Shown here piece after piece: positions 34,874-45,089 of a DNA stretch of 64,000 nucleotides. Position 1 is the first letter of the stretch. Each line of letters opens with the position of its first letter. Under the pieces are notes generated by a model, which ran no database searches, was not told where the DNA came from, and worked only from the letters and a program-made list of their open reading frames with translations. Location: NCBI GenBank assembly GCA_018821435.1, contig JAHJME010000027.1, positions 124,001-188,000 of the forward strand, written 5' to 3'. Position numbers and translations under genes: made by a program. The DNA comes from Alphaproteobacteria bacterium (GTDB taxonomy: Bacteria; Pseudomonadota; Alphaproteobacteria; Caulobacterales; Caulobacteraceae).

Positions 34874-35341
34874 CTAGGCCCTGCGCGGACCACGCTTCTT
34901 GAGTGTGGCCGAAAAGCTCATGATCGCCTCGCCGCCGACCAGCATCAGGCCGCGCACGAACACCATGCTGCGGGCATTCTTGACCACATCGCCCCGGCAT
35001 TCGACCACCTGGCCCTCATAGGCCGCGCCGACGAATTCGCCGTTGAAGGTGGCCGTCACCGCGTGCTGCTCGGTCAGCGCGTCGCGGGCGATCACGAACA
35101 GGGCGAAGTCGGCGAAGGTCATGAAGCAGCCGCCGTGCAGGAAGGCGCCGCCGTTCAGGTGCTTCTTTTCGACCTTGAAGGCCGAGACCGGACCCTTGTC
35201 GTCCACCCGGAAGTAGAACGGCCCCGCCAGGTCCTCGAACGGGTCGCCGCCCGGGTAATAGGACCAGCCCGCCCACTCGCCCTCGCTGACGATCGTCAGC
35301 TTCGAGAGATAGCTCTGCTCGGTGTTGTCGCCGCCATCCAT
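34874..35341 (-). CDS. PaaI-type hotdog thioesterase
   Basis: 155 residues. Single hotdog domain with LNGGAFLHGGCFMTFADFALF; the HGG(x)(x)T/S-A-D motif is typical of PaaI/YdiI acyl-CoA thioesterases. It hydrolyses an acyl-CoA of unknown chain. It lies back to back with the thiolase gene at 35497, so it may share a regulatory region with fatty acyl-CoA metabolism genes. Confidence 0.83.
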   Translation of the reverse strand: MDGGDNTEQSYLSKLTIVSEGEWAGWSYYPGGDPFEDLAGPFYFRVDDKGPVSAFKVEKKHLNGGAFLHGGCFMTFADFALFVIARDALTEQHAVTATFNGEFVGAAYEGQVVECRGDVVKNARSMVFVRGLMLVGGEAIMSFSATLKKRGPRRA

Positions 35342-35496
35342 CCGCGAACCCCCTCACGCAAACCGGTCGGGCGTCTAAGCACGCGTTCGCGCAATGGGAA
35401 AGGGCGACCTGGCGACAGCTCGCCTAAGGGTTTGCCCACCGCCCGTTCAAACACTAGTTTGCCGGCCCGCTTCAGACCCGACCCGAGGACGCATCC

Positions 35497-36705
<1,209 letters not shown>

Positions 36706-36711
36706 CAGACC

Positions 36712-37404
36712 ATGCTCGCGTCCCTGCTGGTCCTTCTCGCGCTCGCCGGGCAACCGACGCCGCCCGACGACGGCCCGGTGCAGACCGCGCCGAAGGAGCG
36801 GCCCGTCGCCGACGCGCCGCTGCCCGGCCTGGACGAGCAGACCGTCGACATCCCGGCCGTTGTCGAGACCCCGCCTGAACCGGCCACGACCGAACCCACC
36901 CCGCCGCCGCCCGCCGAGTCGGTTCCCGAGCCGAAGGCCGCGCCCGCCGCGGTCGCCGCCGCCAAGGCCCTGACCATCGATCAGAAGACCGTCGTCCAAG
37001 GCGAGACCCTGCAGGTGGTGCTGGGCCAGCGCGCCGTGTTCCGCCTCGACGCCAAGGGCCTGCCGGTGCTGGAGACGGTGGAGGAGGGCAAGCTCGCCGC
37101 CGCCCATCCCGAGGGCGCGGTCACCGAGACGTTCGCGCCGCCGCCGCAGGGCCAGATCGCCATCGCCCTGGATGGGTCGGCCGAGGCCCGCGCCACCATC
37201 CTCAAGGTCTGGAACCAGACCGACAAGCCCATCGACTATCGCGCCATCGCCCTGGTCATGAGCCAGGGCCGGGTGACGCCGACCCCGGCGCCCGTCTGCG
37301 CCGTGCTGGCGGGCGGGGTCCGCACCGAGACCTGGCGCCGTCCGATCGTAGCCGTCGGCCTCGGCCGGTTCCAGGAATCCACCGCACCAAAAGACTGCCA
37401 ATAA
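36712..37404 (+). CDS. Exported Pro-rich hypothetical protein
   Basis: 230 residues. Short hydrophobic N-terminus (1-14, MLASLLVLLALAGQ), then a Pro/Glu/Thr-rich linker to about residue 90, and a folded domain of about 130 residues with several beta-like strands (ETLQVVLGQRAVFRLDAKG, QIAIALDGSAEARATILKVWNQT) and two Cys near the end (APVCAVL, KDCQ), possibly a disulfide. It starts 6 bp after the thiolase stop and lies 13 bp before the dehydrogenase start, so it is in the operon. Function unknown. Confidence 0.68.
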   Translation: MLASLLVLLALAGQPTPPDDGPVQTAPKERPVADAPLPGLDEQTVDIPAVVETPPEPATTEPTPPPPAESVPEPKAAPAAVAAAKALTIDQKTVVQGETLQVVLGQRAVFRLDAKGLPVLETVEEGKLAAAHPEGAVTETFAPPPQGQIAIALDGSAEARATILKVWNQTDKPIDYRAIALVMSQGRVTPTPAPVCAVLAGGVRTETWRRPIVAVGLGRFQESTAPKDCQ

Positions 37405-37417
37405 GGGGGACTGCCAC

Positions 37418-38566
37418 ATGGCGCTCGACGCCGAGACCCGCGACCAGCTGATCGACACGGTCCGCCGCTTCGTCACCGAACGCCTGCGTCCGCTGGAGGC
37501 CCAGGTGGCCGAGGACGACGCCATGCCGCAGGACGTGGTCGAGGAGATGAAGGGCCTGGGCCTGTTCGGCTTGTCGATCCCAGAGGCCTACGGCGGCCTG
37601 GAACTGACCATGGAGGAAGAGTGCCTAGTGGTGATCGAGCTGGGCCGCACCAGCCCGGCGTTCCGCTCCACCTTCGGCACCAACGTCGGCATCGGCTCCC
37701 AGGCGCTGGTGATGTTCGGCACCGAGGCCCAGAAGCAGAAGTACCTGCCCGGCATCGCCTCGGGTGAGATCATCACCTCGTTCGCGCTCACCGAGCCCGA
37801 GGCCGGCTCCGACAGCGCCGCGGTCCAGACCCGCGCGATCCGCGACGGCGACCACTACGTCCTGAACGGCGCCAAGCGCTACATCACCAACGCCAACAAG
37901 GCCGACCTCTTCACGGTCATGGCGCGCAGCGATCCGTCGAAGCCGGGGGCCGGCGGCGTCTCGGCCTTCCTGGTTCCGCGCGACTTGCCGGGCCTCAGCG
38001 TCGGCAAGCCCGAGAAGAAGATGGGCCAGCAGGGCGCCCACGTCTGCGACGTGATCTTCGACAACGTCCGCGTGCCCGCCGAGAACCGGATCGGCCAGGA
38101 GGGCGAGGGCTTCAAGGTGGCGATGCAGGTGCTGGACAAGGGGCGTCTGCACATCTCCGCTCTCTGCGTCGGCGTGGCCGAGCGGCTGATCGCCGACAGC
38201 GTCGCCTACGCCGCCGAGCGCAAGCAGTTCGGCCAGCCACTGAGCGGCTTCCAGCTGGTCCAGGGCATGATCGCGGATTGCAAGACGGAAGCCCTGGCCG
38301 CTCGGGCGCTGACCATGGAGACCGCCCGCAAGCGCGACCTGGGCCAGAACGTCACCATGGAGGGCGCGGCGGCCAAGTACTTCGCCTCCGAGATGGTCGG
38401 CCGCGTGGCCGACAAGGCGGTGCAGATCTTCGGCGGCGCCGGCTACATCGCCGAGTACGGGATCGAGCGCTTCTACCGCGACGTCCGCATCTTCCGGATC
38501 TACGAGGGCACCAGCCAGATCCAGCAGGTGATCATCGCCCGCGAGACGATGAAGCGCGGCGGCTAA
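37418..38566 (+). CDS. Acyl-CoA dehydrogenase
   Basis: 382 residues, full-length. FAD enzyme introducing the alpha-beta double bond in acyl-CoA oxidation. Visible: FALTEPEAGSDSAA, RYITNA, KMGQQGAHVCDVIFDNVRVP, the FAD-site QIFGGAGY, and the catalytic Glu in IYEGTSQIQ. AAGGGG precedes the start. It follows the thiolase and the exported hypothetical; thiolase plus dehydrogenase suggests a beta-oxidation-like module without a hydratase in this window. Three long hairpins follow it. Confidence 0.93.
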   Translation: MALDAETRDQLIDTVRRFVTERLRPLEAQVAEDDAMPQDVVEEMKGLGLFGLSIPEAYGGLELTMEEECLVVIELGRTSPAFRSTFGTNVGIGSQALVMFGTEAQKQKYLPGIASGEIITSFALTEPEAGSDSAAVQTRAIRDGDHYVLNGAKRYITNANKADLFTVMARSDPSKPGAGGVSAFLVPRDLPGLSVGKPEKKMGQQGAHVCDVIFDNVRVPAENRIGQEGEGFKVAMQVLDKGRLHISALCVGVAERLIADSVAYAAERKQFGQPLSGFQLVQGMIADCKTEALAARALTMETARKRDLGQNVTMEGAAAKYFASEMVGRVADKAVQIFGGAGYIAEYGIERFYRDVRIFRIYEGTSQIQQVIIARETMKRGG

Positions 38567-38576
38567 ACGGCGAAAA

Positions 38577-38600
38577 GGCCCCGGACGGGGGTCCGGGGCC
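38577..38600 (+). terminator. Terminator of the thiolase-dehydrogenase operon
   Basis: GGCCCCGGAC (38577-38586) and GTCCGGGGCC (38591-38600), perfect 10-bp stem with GGGG loop, 10 nt after the dehydrogenase stop. Preceded by AAAA rather than followed by T, so efficiency is uncertain. Confidence 0.65.
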
Positions 38601-38602
38601 CA

Positions 38603-38636
38603 AGCCTTATGTCGAGGCGTGCCTCGACATAAGGCT
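38603..38636. repeat. Perfect 34-nt palindrome
   Basis: AGCCTTATGTCGAGGC (38603-38618) and GCCTCGACATAAGGCT (38621-38636): 16-bp perfect arms with a 2-nt spacer. Lies 2 nt after the previous hairpin. Confidence 0.7.
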
Positions 38637-38650
38637 CCGCTTCAAAAGGT

Positions 38651-38701
38651 GAGGGCGTGACGGGCGCCGAAACCGCGCACACTTTCGGCTGTCACGCCCT
38701 C
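38651..38701. repeat. Third hairpin before the PEP-CTERM gene
   Basis: GAGGGCGTGAC (38651-38661) with GTCACGCCCTC (38691-38701) and an inner stem GCCGAAA (38666-38672) with TTTCGGC (38683-38689). On the minus strand it follows the PEP-CTERM stop at 38727, so it may terminate that gene. Confidence 0.6.
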
Positions 38702-38726
38702 GGCCGTCTCGCTGTCGGGGTGAAAG

Positions 38727-39413
38727 CTAGACGGCCGTCGGCGCCAGCCGGCGACGGCTACGGAGCGCCGTCCCGGCCAGGCCGAAGCCCGCGATCATCA
38801 GCGCCCAGGTGGCGGGTTCGGGGACGCCGCTCTCGCTGAGGTCTACGACGCTGACGTTGTCGAGATACATGCCGCCGGCGAACGCACCGGCAGTATTCTT
38901 GAACGATACGAAGCTGATGTCGTCGACCGCGGTGAACTCGAACGACATTGTCTGCCAGTCCATGGCGGTGGTGGTGGAGCCGCTGTGGAACACATCCTCC
39001 TTGACGATGAAGTCGCCGCCGCCGAGCAGGCCGACCTGCATGGCCGCAGAGCCGATGAAGGGGTTGTTGGCGAAGTCGAAGGTCAGGCGATAGGTCTTTC
39101 CGGCCTGGGTGAAGAACGGTTGATAGATTCCTCCTTCCGTCCCGACCCCCACGAGGTCGAGCGCATAGGGATCGCCTCCGATCGGATCGGGGTCGCCGCC
39201 GAAGCGGCTGTCGGTCTTGAACACGTCGACCGAGCCGGTGACGCTCCAGCCGAAGCCGGCGGGCGGGTTGTCACCGGTGATGGTAATGTACTCGCCGGCG
39301 AAGTTGCCCGTACCGTTGAAATCGCCGTTGACGATCAGGTTGGTGGCGGCGGCGGCGGGATGGGTCATCGCCAGCGTCAGGGCGGCCCCGGCCAGCAGGA
39401 GAGTGTGCTTCAT
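38727..39413 (-). CDS. PEPxxWA-CTERM surface/exported protein
   Basis: 228 residues. Signal peptide about 1-23 (AGAALTLAMTHPAAAA), then a domain beginning NLIVNGDFNGTGNF with LYDNVSV-like end (MYLDNVSVVDL), the carbohydrate-binding-like DUF642/CBM fold pattern, and a sorting tail VPEPATWALMIAGFGLAGTALRSRR: PEP motif, membrane segment, Arg cluster. Exosortase is expected to cut and anchor or release it; none is encoded here. Upstream 39414-39624 is a normal promoter gap. Confidence 0.85.
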   Translation of the reverse strand: MKHTLLLAGAALTLAMTHPAAAATNLIVNGDFNGTGNFAGEYITITGDNPPAGFGWSVTGSVDVFKTDSRFGGDPDPIGGDPYALDLVGVGTEGGIYQPFFTQAGKTYRLTFDFANNPFIGSAAMQVGLLGGGDFIVKEDVFHSGSTTTAMDWQTMSFEFTAVDDISFVSFKNTAGAFAGGMYLDNVSVVDLSESGVPEPATWALMIAGFGLAGTALRSRRRLAPTAV

Positions 39414-39624
39414 CTTTCGGTCCTTGCTTTGAGGCCGAAACCGCTAGCGCGGCGCCGCCGTCGGACCGAACCGCCGCGCGACGAAGCCCTCCCGTCGGAC
39501 GACGAACGCGGGCCGGTTCGCGCGGCAGGGGAACCCCATCGAAGCCTTCGCCTGCCAGGGGAACGGAAACGGGGGAAACGGAAAAGCGTGGACCGCGCCG
39601 TCGGTTGGTGAGAGTTAGCCGGCC

Positions 39625-39906
39625 GTGAGCGATCCTGTCGAAACCGCCATCCTCGACCTCCTGGCCCAGGTCCCGCCCGGCAAGTCCGTCTCGCCGGAGG
39701 ATGTCGCGCGCGCCATCGACCCGGAGAGCTGGCGCCGTACCCTGGGCCACGTCCGCGCCGTCGCGCGCGGCCTGGCCCGCCAGGGCAAGCTGGTGATCCT
39801 GCGCCACAACAAGCCGGCCGACCCCGACGACTTCAAGGGCGTCTACCGCCTGCGGCTGCCGCAAGAGGGCGACCCCGCGCCCACTCCGGCGAACACCGAG
39901 GACTAA
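39625..39906 (+). CDS. DUF3253 protein
   Basis: 93 residues, soluble, winged-helix-like. Begins AILDLLAQVPPGKSVSPEDVARAI, then WRRTLGHVRAVARGLARQGKLVILRHNKPADPDDFKGVYRLRL, the pattern of DUF3253, whose members are unknown. GTG at 39625 is the only start that keeps the conserved beginning. The HTH-like layout allows DNA binding, but that is inference. Confidence 0.75.
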   Translation: MSDPVETAILDLLAQVPPGKSVSPEDVARAIDPESWRRTLGHVRAVARGLARQGKLVILRHNKPADPDDFKGVYRLRLPQEGDPAPTPANTED

Positions 39907-40052
39907 GTCGCGCTGGACAGAGGCGCGCCGCTGTCCGGCTCGCGGAAAAGCCCGCTTCGAAACAAGCTGGACTTTCAAAGATCGCGGGTATCTGTTCTCC
40001 GTAGAGTTGCGTTTCGAAGCGCCGCAAGGCGCGCGGGTGGCGGGGGCCGGCC

Positions 40053-41348
40053 ATGTTACGAAACATTCTCGACGTCGTTCGCGGCAGCGCTGGAGCGAGG
40101 TTGGCCGGCATGGCGGTCGCCGTGGCGGCGCTGTCGCTTGCCGTTCTCGCGGCCGGGCGCACGCTGGCGGCCCCGCCCGAACGGTCGATCGACGAGATCG
40201 CCCACGTCTATCATGGCGTGGCCGTCGACAAGGACCTGAAGCCGATCAAGCTCGACCAGGCGGCCGTCCTGGAGATGCTGGACAGCGTCGTCGCCAAGGC
40301 CGGAACCCCGGCCGCGGAGCCTGACCTCAAGTTCCTGCGCGAGGCACAGGGCGCGTTGACGAAGAAGAAGGCGCTCTCGCCATCCGCCGCCTTCGTGCTG
40401 AAGGGGGCGATGGTCGATCAGGTGCTGCGAGCGGCGCCGACCGCCGTGCAGGAGACCTATGGCTGGAAGGTGGAATACCTCCGGGCGCGGGCGCGGGGCC
40501 TGGGCTTCAAGCCGGAAGCCGCCGAGGCCGACGTGAGCAAGGCGCTGGGCTTCAGCCCGCTTTCGCTCCGTCTGCAGACCGAGACCGGGCGGTGGCTGAA
40601 CAAGCTGGCCGCGCCCTCGCAGACCTACGCGGCGAGTTGCCAGGCCGAGGGCGTGCCGCTGCCGCCGAACTGGACAAGCGGCAAGTGGGTCCTCCAGGGC
40701 GTGTTGCCCCAGGAGTTCAATTTCCTCGAACTGGGGCTGGAGGTCGAGGTCTACGCCTATGCCGACCCCAACGCCCCCGGCGCGTGTATCGCGCTGCCCC
40801 GTTGGGACGACGCGGCCAAGACCAAGGTCACCCTCGGCGTCATCTGCCAGAGCGCGACCACGGGCAAGGCCTGCTTCTGGGACAACCGACCCCACAACGG
40901 CGAGGGCGAGCCGTTCACGGCGGCGGAACTCGCGACGACCGACATCCAGCGCGACTGGGTGAACGGCTCCGACCCCGACCTGATCGGCGGCGGCAAGTGC
41001 GTGATGTGTCACCGGGGCGAGAATGTCTTCATCATCCACCCGAAGACGCCCCTTCAGGTTCGGCCGCCGTTCGTGACCAAGTTCAAGGGTTGGTATACGC
41101 CGGTGAATACGCTGGGTTGGACAAATCCCCCCGCCACCACCTTGCCCAACACCGACGGCGAGGCCTGCGATACCTGCCACGAGATCGCCAGCACGACCGA
41201 TCCGGAGAGCGCGTCCTACTGCGTCATCCTGTCGAAGGCGGCGGTCAAGGAGATGCCCTCCCGCGACGGGCCCGCCGGCTGGCCGACGCCGAGCGCCGAT
41301 TACCTCGCCCATATCAACGCGCTGAAGGCCAACTGCCCCGGCGCGTAG
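40053..41348 (+). CDS. Exported diheme c-type cytochrome-like protein
   Basis: 431 residues. Signal/anchor segment about 18-40 (AGMAVAVAALSLAVLAAGRTLAA). The N-terminal half (about 45-200) is helical and unlike known cytochromes. Two heme-attachment motifs, CVMCH and CDTCH, lie in the last quarter, with further Cys before and after (SYCVIL, ANCPGA) that may form disulfides. Likely a periplasmic redox protein or heme sensor. It stands alone between DUF3253 and the lipoprotein gene. The fold of the N-terminal domain is not recognised. Confidence 0.78.
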   Translation: MLRNILDVVRGSAGARLAGMAVAVAALSLAVLAAGRTLAAPPERSIDEIAHVYHGVAVDKDLKPIKLDQAAVLEMLDSVVAKAGTPAAEPDLKFLREAQGALTKKKALSPSAAFVLKGAMVDQVLRAAPTAVQETYGWKVEYLRARARGLGFKPEAAEADVSKALGFSPLSLRLQTETGRWLNKLAAPSQTYAASCQAEGVPLPPNWTSGKWVLQGVLPQEFNFLELGLEVEVYAYADPNAPGACIALPRWDDAAKTKVTLGVICQSATTGKACFWDNRPHNGEGEPFTAAELATTDIQRDWVNGSDPDLIGGGKCVMCHRGENVFIIHPKTPLQVRPPFVTKFKGWYTPVNTLGWTNPPATTLPNTDGEACDTCHEIASTTDPESASYCVILSKAAVKEMPSRDGPAGWPTPSADYLAHINALKANCPGA

Positions 41349-41411
41349 TCGGGCGTGCGCGGAATGGTCTTTTCACAGGATTAATCGGCTCGGGCTATAG
41401 TCCCGCCCGAC

Positions 41412-42440
41412 ATGAAGCGCCTCGCCCTCGTCTTCCTGCTGTTCGCCCTGTCGGCCTGCACGCCGCTGATGATCCAGCACGCGGGCACGCCGCCGGCGGG
41501 GTTCCAGGGCGCCCACTTCGAGACCGACGCCGTGGTCAGCTTCGACGGCGCCCGTCTGGGCCTGTCCAAGTGGGAGGCCGCGGGCGAACCCTGGGCCGTC
41601 GTGGTCGCCGCCCACGGCATGAACGACTACGCCAACGCCTTCCACTTCGCCGCCGAGGCCTGGGCCGCGCAGGGGATCACCACCTACGCCTACGACCAGC
41701 GCGGCTTCGGCCGCTCGCCGGGGCGCGGCGTCTGGGCCGGCGACGACCTGCTGATCGACGACCTGCGGACGGTCACGGCCCTGGCGCGGGCCAGGTATCC
41801 CAACGCCGTCATCACGGTGGTGGGCGAGAGCATGGGCGGCTCGGTGGCTGCCGCCGCCTTCGCCACCGACCGGCCGCCCGCCGCCGACCGGCTGGTGCTG
41901 CTGTCCCCCGGCGTCTGGGGGTTCAAGTCGCAGCCGCTGCCCAACAAGACCCTGCTGTGGCTGGCCGCCAACTTCACCGGCGCCAAGGTCTACACGCCGC
42001 CCCGCTGGCTGACCGACCGCATCTATCCCACCGACAACCGCGACGAACTGATCGCCATGGGCCGCGACCGGCTGATGATCTGGGGCGCGCGCTCCGACAC
42101 CCTCTACGGTCTGGTCCGCCTGATGGACCGCGCGGCCAAGGATGTCGGCGAGGATCGCCTGCCGACGTTCTACCTCTATGGCGCCAACGACCAGATCATC
42201 CCTCAGAACGCGGCCTTCAAGGCGGTGAGGCGGCTGCCGCCCACGGACCGCACGGCCTACTATTCCGCCGGCCACCACCTGCTGACCCGCGACAAGCAGC
42301 GCGCGGTGGTGATCGCCGACGTGCTCAGCTTCATCCGCGATCCGCAGGCGCCGCTGCCGTCCGGCGCGCCGCCGATCCCCGGCGCGAGCGCGAAGCACGC
42401 CGGGACGCCCGATGCGTCGCGGCGCGCTGCGGGGTTGTGA
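41412..42440 (+). CDS. Lipoprotein alpha/beta-hydrolase (monoacylglycerol-lipase-like)
   Basis: 342 residues. Lipoprotein signal with lipobox LSAC (Cys16 becomes the N-terminus). Hydrolase_4 (Ser aminopeptidase S33) fold: oxyanion HGMNDY, YDQRGFGRSP, nucleophile elbow GESMGGS, acid Asp in YGANDQIIP, and base His in SAGHHLL. Related to lysophospholipases and monoacylglycerol lipases, here anchored in the envelope. A 60-bp gap separates it from the dehydrogenase gene. Confidence 0.87.
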   Translation: MKRLALVFLLFALSACTPLMIQHAGTPPAGFQGAHFETDAVVSFDGARLGLSKWEAAGEPWAVVVAAHGMNDYANAFHFAAEAWAAQGITTYAYDQRGFGRSPGRGVWAGDDLLIDDLRTVTALARARYPNAVITVVGESMGGSVAAAAFATDRPPAADRLVLLSPGVWGFKSQPLPNKTLLWLAANFTGAKVYTPPRWLTDRIYPTDNRDELIAMGRDRLMIWGARSDTLYGLVRLMDRAAKDVGEDRLPTFYLYGANDQIIPQNAAFKAVRRLPPTDRTAYYSAGHHLLTRDKQRAVVIADVLSFIRDPQAPLPSGAPPIPGASAKHAGTPDASRRAAGL

Positions 42441-42500
42441 TATGCCCCGCAGGCGCGTATTCCCCGCCAAATTCCTCCCCCAGGACATAGAGTTCACGGC

Positions 42501-43577
42501 ATGACCTTGTTCGATTCTCCGGCCTTCGAGGGACATGAAGGCGTCCACGCCTTCTCGGACGAGAAGACCGGCCTCAAGGCCATCATCGCCGTGCACTCCA
42601 CCGCCCGTGGCCCCGCCGCCGGCGGCTGCCGCATGTGGCCCTACGCCAGCGCCGCCGAGGCGCTTGACGACGCGCTGAAGCTGTCGCGCGCCATGTCCTA
42701 CAAGAACGCCATGGCCGACCTGGAGCTGGGCGGCGGCAAGTCGGTGATCATCGGCGACGCCCGCACCCAGAAGACGCCGGCGCTGTTCGAAGCCTTCGGC
42801 CGCGCGGTCGAGGACCTGGGCGGCAAGTACTGGACCGCCGAGGACGTCGGCGTCTCGGTGGCCGACCTCACCCACGCCCGCCGGAACACCCGCTACGTCG
42901 CTGGCCTGGAAGGCCATGACGCGGCCTCGGGCGATCCCAGCCCGGTCACCGCCGAGGGCGTCTTCCGAGGCGTCCGCCTCTGCGTCCAGCGCGCCCTGAA
43001 GCGCGACCTGGACGGCGTGCGCGTGGCGATCCAGGGCATCGGCAACGTGGGCGGCCATCTGGCGCAGAAGCTCCACGCCGCTGGCGCCAAGCTGGTGCTG
43101 ACGGATGTGAACACCGAGGCCCTGCGCCGGGTGGCCGCCGCCACCGACGCCCAGGTGGTGGCCCCGAGCGCCATTTTCGACGCCGATGTCGACGTCTTCG
43201 CCCCCTGCGCCCTGGGCGGCGCGGTCAGCCTCGACACCCTGCCGCGCTTGCGGGCCCGGATCATCGCCGGCGGCGCCAACAACCAGTTGGCCGACGCCGA
43301 GACCGGCCGCGAGCTGTTCAACCGCGGCATCCTCTACGCCCCCGACTACGTGATCAACGGCGGCGGCATCATCAACGTGGCCGGCGAAATCCGCGCGCTG
43401 GAGCAGGGCGCGGCATTCGATCCCGCCTGGGTCGACCAGAAACTGGACCGCCTGGCCCTGACCCTCGAGGAGGTCCTGGAACAGGCCCTGCGCGAGCGCC
43501 GCCCGACCAACGAAGTCGCCAACGAAATGGCCCGCGCCCGCATCGTCGGCGCGTCTGAAAAGCGCGCGGCGGCTTAG
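42501..43577 (+). CDS. Glu/Leu/Phe/Val-type amino acid dehydrogenase
   Basis: 358 residues. Oxidative deamination of an amino acid to a 2-oxo acid with NAD. N-terminal ELFV dimerisation/catalytic part with GPAAGGCRMWPY, the catalytic Lys in KNAMADLELGGGKSVI, and Asp in TAEDVGVSVADL; C-terminal Rossmann part with GIGNVGGHLAQKL. Length and the GPAAGGCR form fit leucine/valine dehydrogenases better than the longer glutamate ones. Its stop is next to that of the convergent amtB, whose ammonium uptake is metabolically related. Confidence 0.88.
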   Translation: MTLFDSPAFEGHEGVHAFSDEKTGLKAIIAVHSTARGPAAGGCRMWPYASAAEALDDALKLSRAMSYKNAMADLELGGGKSVIIGDARTQKTPALFEAFGRAVEDLGGKYWTAEDVGVSVADLTHARRNTRYVAGLEGHDAASGDPSPVTAEGVFRGVRLCVQRALKRDLDGVRVAIQGIGNVGGHLAQKLHAAGAKLVLTDVNTEALRRVAAATDAQVVAPSAIFDADVDVFAPCALGGAVSLDTLPRLRARIIAGGANNQLADAETGRELFNRGILYAPDYVINGGGIINVAGEIRALEQGAAFDPAWVDQKLDRLALTLEEVLEQALRERRPTNEVANEMARARIVGASEKRAAA

Positions 43578-43578
43578 A

Positions 43579-44877
43579 TCAGCTCTGGTAGGCCCGCTCG
43601 CCGTGGCTTGAGAGGTCCAGGCCATCTTCGATGGCTTCCGGGGTGGCGCGCAGGCCGACGGTGACCTTGCAGACCAGCAGGATGGCCGCCGAGGCGATCC
43701 CCGACCAGGCGCAGACCGCCAGCGCGCCCAGCGCCTGGACGCCCAGTTGCCGCCCCGCGTCCATGCCTTCGGCATAGCCCGCGCCGCCCAGCGCCGTGGA
43801 CGCCAGGCCCGCCACAAGGAACGTGCCCAGCAGGCCGCCGACGCCATGCACGGCGAAGACGTCCAGGCTGTCGTCCAGCTTCAGCCGGTGCTTGACGATG
43901 TCGACGGCGTGGAAACAGACCAGGCTGCCCAAGGCGCCCAGGATCATACCGCCCACCGGCCCCACGAAGCCCGACGCCGGCGTCACGGTGGCCAGGCCCG
44001 CCACCACCCCGGTCACCACGCCGATCATGCTGGCCCGGCCGAACTTCAGCTTCTCGATCACCGCCCAGACCAGGCCGGCGGTCGCCGCCGACATATGCGT
44101 GGCCACCAGCGCCGAACCCGCCGACGCGTCCGCCGCCAGCGCGCTGCCGGCGTTGAAGCCATACCAGCCGACCCACAGCATGCCGGCGCCCATCATGGTC
44201 ATGCCGGGATTGTGCGGCGGGTGCAGCTCCTTGGGGAAACCATCGCGCGGACCCAGCATCGCCACCGCCACCAGCGACGAGATCCCCGCCGTGGCGTGGA
44301 CCACCAGGCCGCCCGCGTAGTCCATCACCTTCATCTGGGCCAGCCATCCGCCGCCCCAGATCCAATGGCAGACCGGCGCATAGACCAGCAGCAGCCAGAG
44401 GCCGGAGAACATCAGCACCGCGCCGAACCGGATCCGCTCCACATAGGCCCCGACGATCAGGCCCGGCGTGATGATCGCGAAGGTCATCTGGAAGGCGAAG
44501 AACACCGTCTCGGGCAGCGTGCCCACCACGCCCGCCCGCGCGTTCGGCAGGCCGAACCTAGCCAGGTCGCCGATCAGCGGCGCGGTTCCCGAGAACGCCA
44601 GGCTGTAGCCGCCCAGCAGCCAGATCACCGACGCCGCGCAGGCGATGGCCACGCAGTGCATCATCACCGACAGCGCGTTCTTGCCGCGCACCAGGCCGGC
44701 GTAGAACAGCGCCAGGCCAGGCAGGGTCATGAACAGGACCAGCGCCGTGGCGGCCAGCACCCAGGCGGTGTTCGCCGGGTCGGCGACGGGGCCCGCGCCT
44801 TGCGCCCAGGCGGCGGTGGCCAGGCCGGACGCCGCCACCCCGATTGCCGAAGCGGCGAGCACTCTTGCGCGGACCAT
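43579..44877 (-). CDS. amtB: Ammonium transporter
   Basis: 432 residues, 11 membrane segments after a signal peptide-like start (about 1-26, ending AWAQ). Amt/MEP/Rh family: FYAGLVRGKNALSVMM, YAPVCHWIWGGGWLAQM, the signature DYAGGLVVHATAGISSLVAV, and the pore His in VHGVGGLLG. The PII gene glnK, usually adjacent, is absent. Convergent end-to-end with the dehydrogenase gene. Confidence 0.95.
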   Translation of the reverse strand: MVRARVLAASAIGVAASGLATAAWAQGAGPVADPANTAWVLAATALVLFMTLPGLALFYAGLVRGKNALSVMMHCVAIACAASVIWLLGGYSLAFSGTAPLIGDLARFGLPNARAGVVGTLPETVFFAFQMTFAIITPGLIVGAYVERIRFGAVLMFSGLWLLLVYAPVCHWIWGGGWLAQMKVMDYAGGLVVHATAGISSLVAVAMLGPRDGFPKELHPPHNPGMTMMGAGMLWVGWYGFNAGSALAADASAGSALVATHMSAATAGLVWAVIEKLKFGRASMIGVVTGVVAGLATVTPASGFVGPVGGMILGALGSLVCFHAVDIVKHRLKLDDSLDVFAVHGVGGLLGTFLVAGLASTALGGAGYAEGMDAGRQLGVQALGALAVCAWSGIASAAILLVCKVTVGLRATPEAIEDGLDLSSHGERAYQS

Positions 44878-44979
44878 GCGTCTACCCCCTGGCCGGCGCC
44901 GCCCGCGGTTTTCCGCGATTTGCCCACGCGCCGGGCAGGTCGTGCATAGGCATCGCGCAATGGGCCGGCCAACCGCTTA

Positions 44980-45015
44980 TCGGATGGGCGCCGGAGTGGG
45001 GTGGCGCCCATCCGA
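44980..45015 (-). terminator. 13-bp hairpin after the HWE kinase gene
   Basis: TCGGATGGGCGCC (44980-44992) and GGCGCCCATCCGA (45003-45015) pair perfectly. It is about 75 nt downstream of the kinase stop on the minus strand, with no T run. It could be the terminator of the kaiC-kinase operon or an element in the amtB leader. Confidence 0.5.
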
Positions 45016-45089
45016 CATTTCGCCGTTTTCTTGAGCAAGTGGCGCCGAAAACCTGGGCAATCGACTCAAGCCGCCTGGCGGACCTGACG

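Noticed and set aside
41348..41411. 8-bp inverted repeat GTCGGGCG/CGCCCGAC flanking the gap before the lipoprotein gene
   Set aside because: Arms are 48 bp apart and GC-only; likely chance in this base composition.
44878..45089. Search for kaiB, glnK or a sigma-54 promoter near kaiC and amtB
   Set aside because: No open frame of the right size or GG-N10-GC type element was seen.
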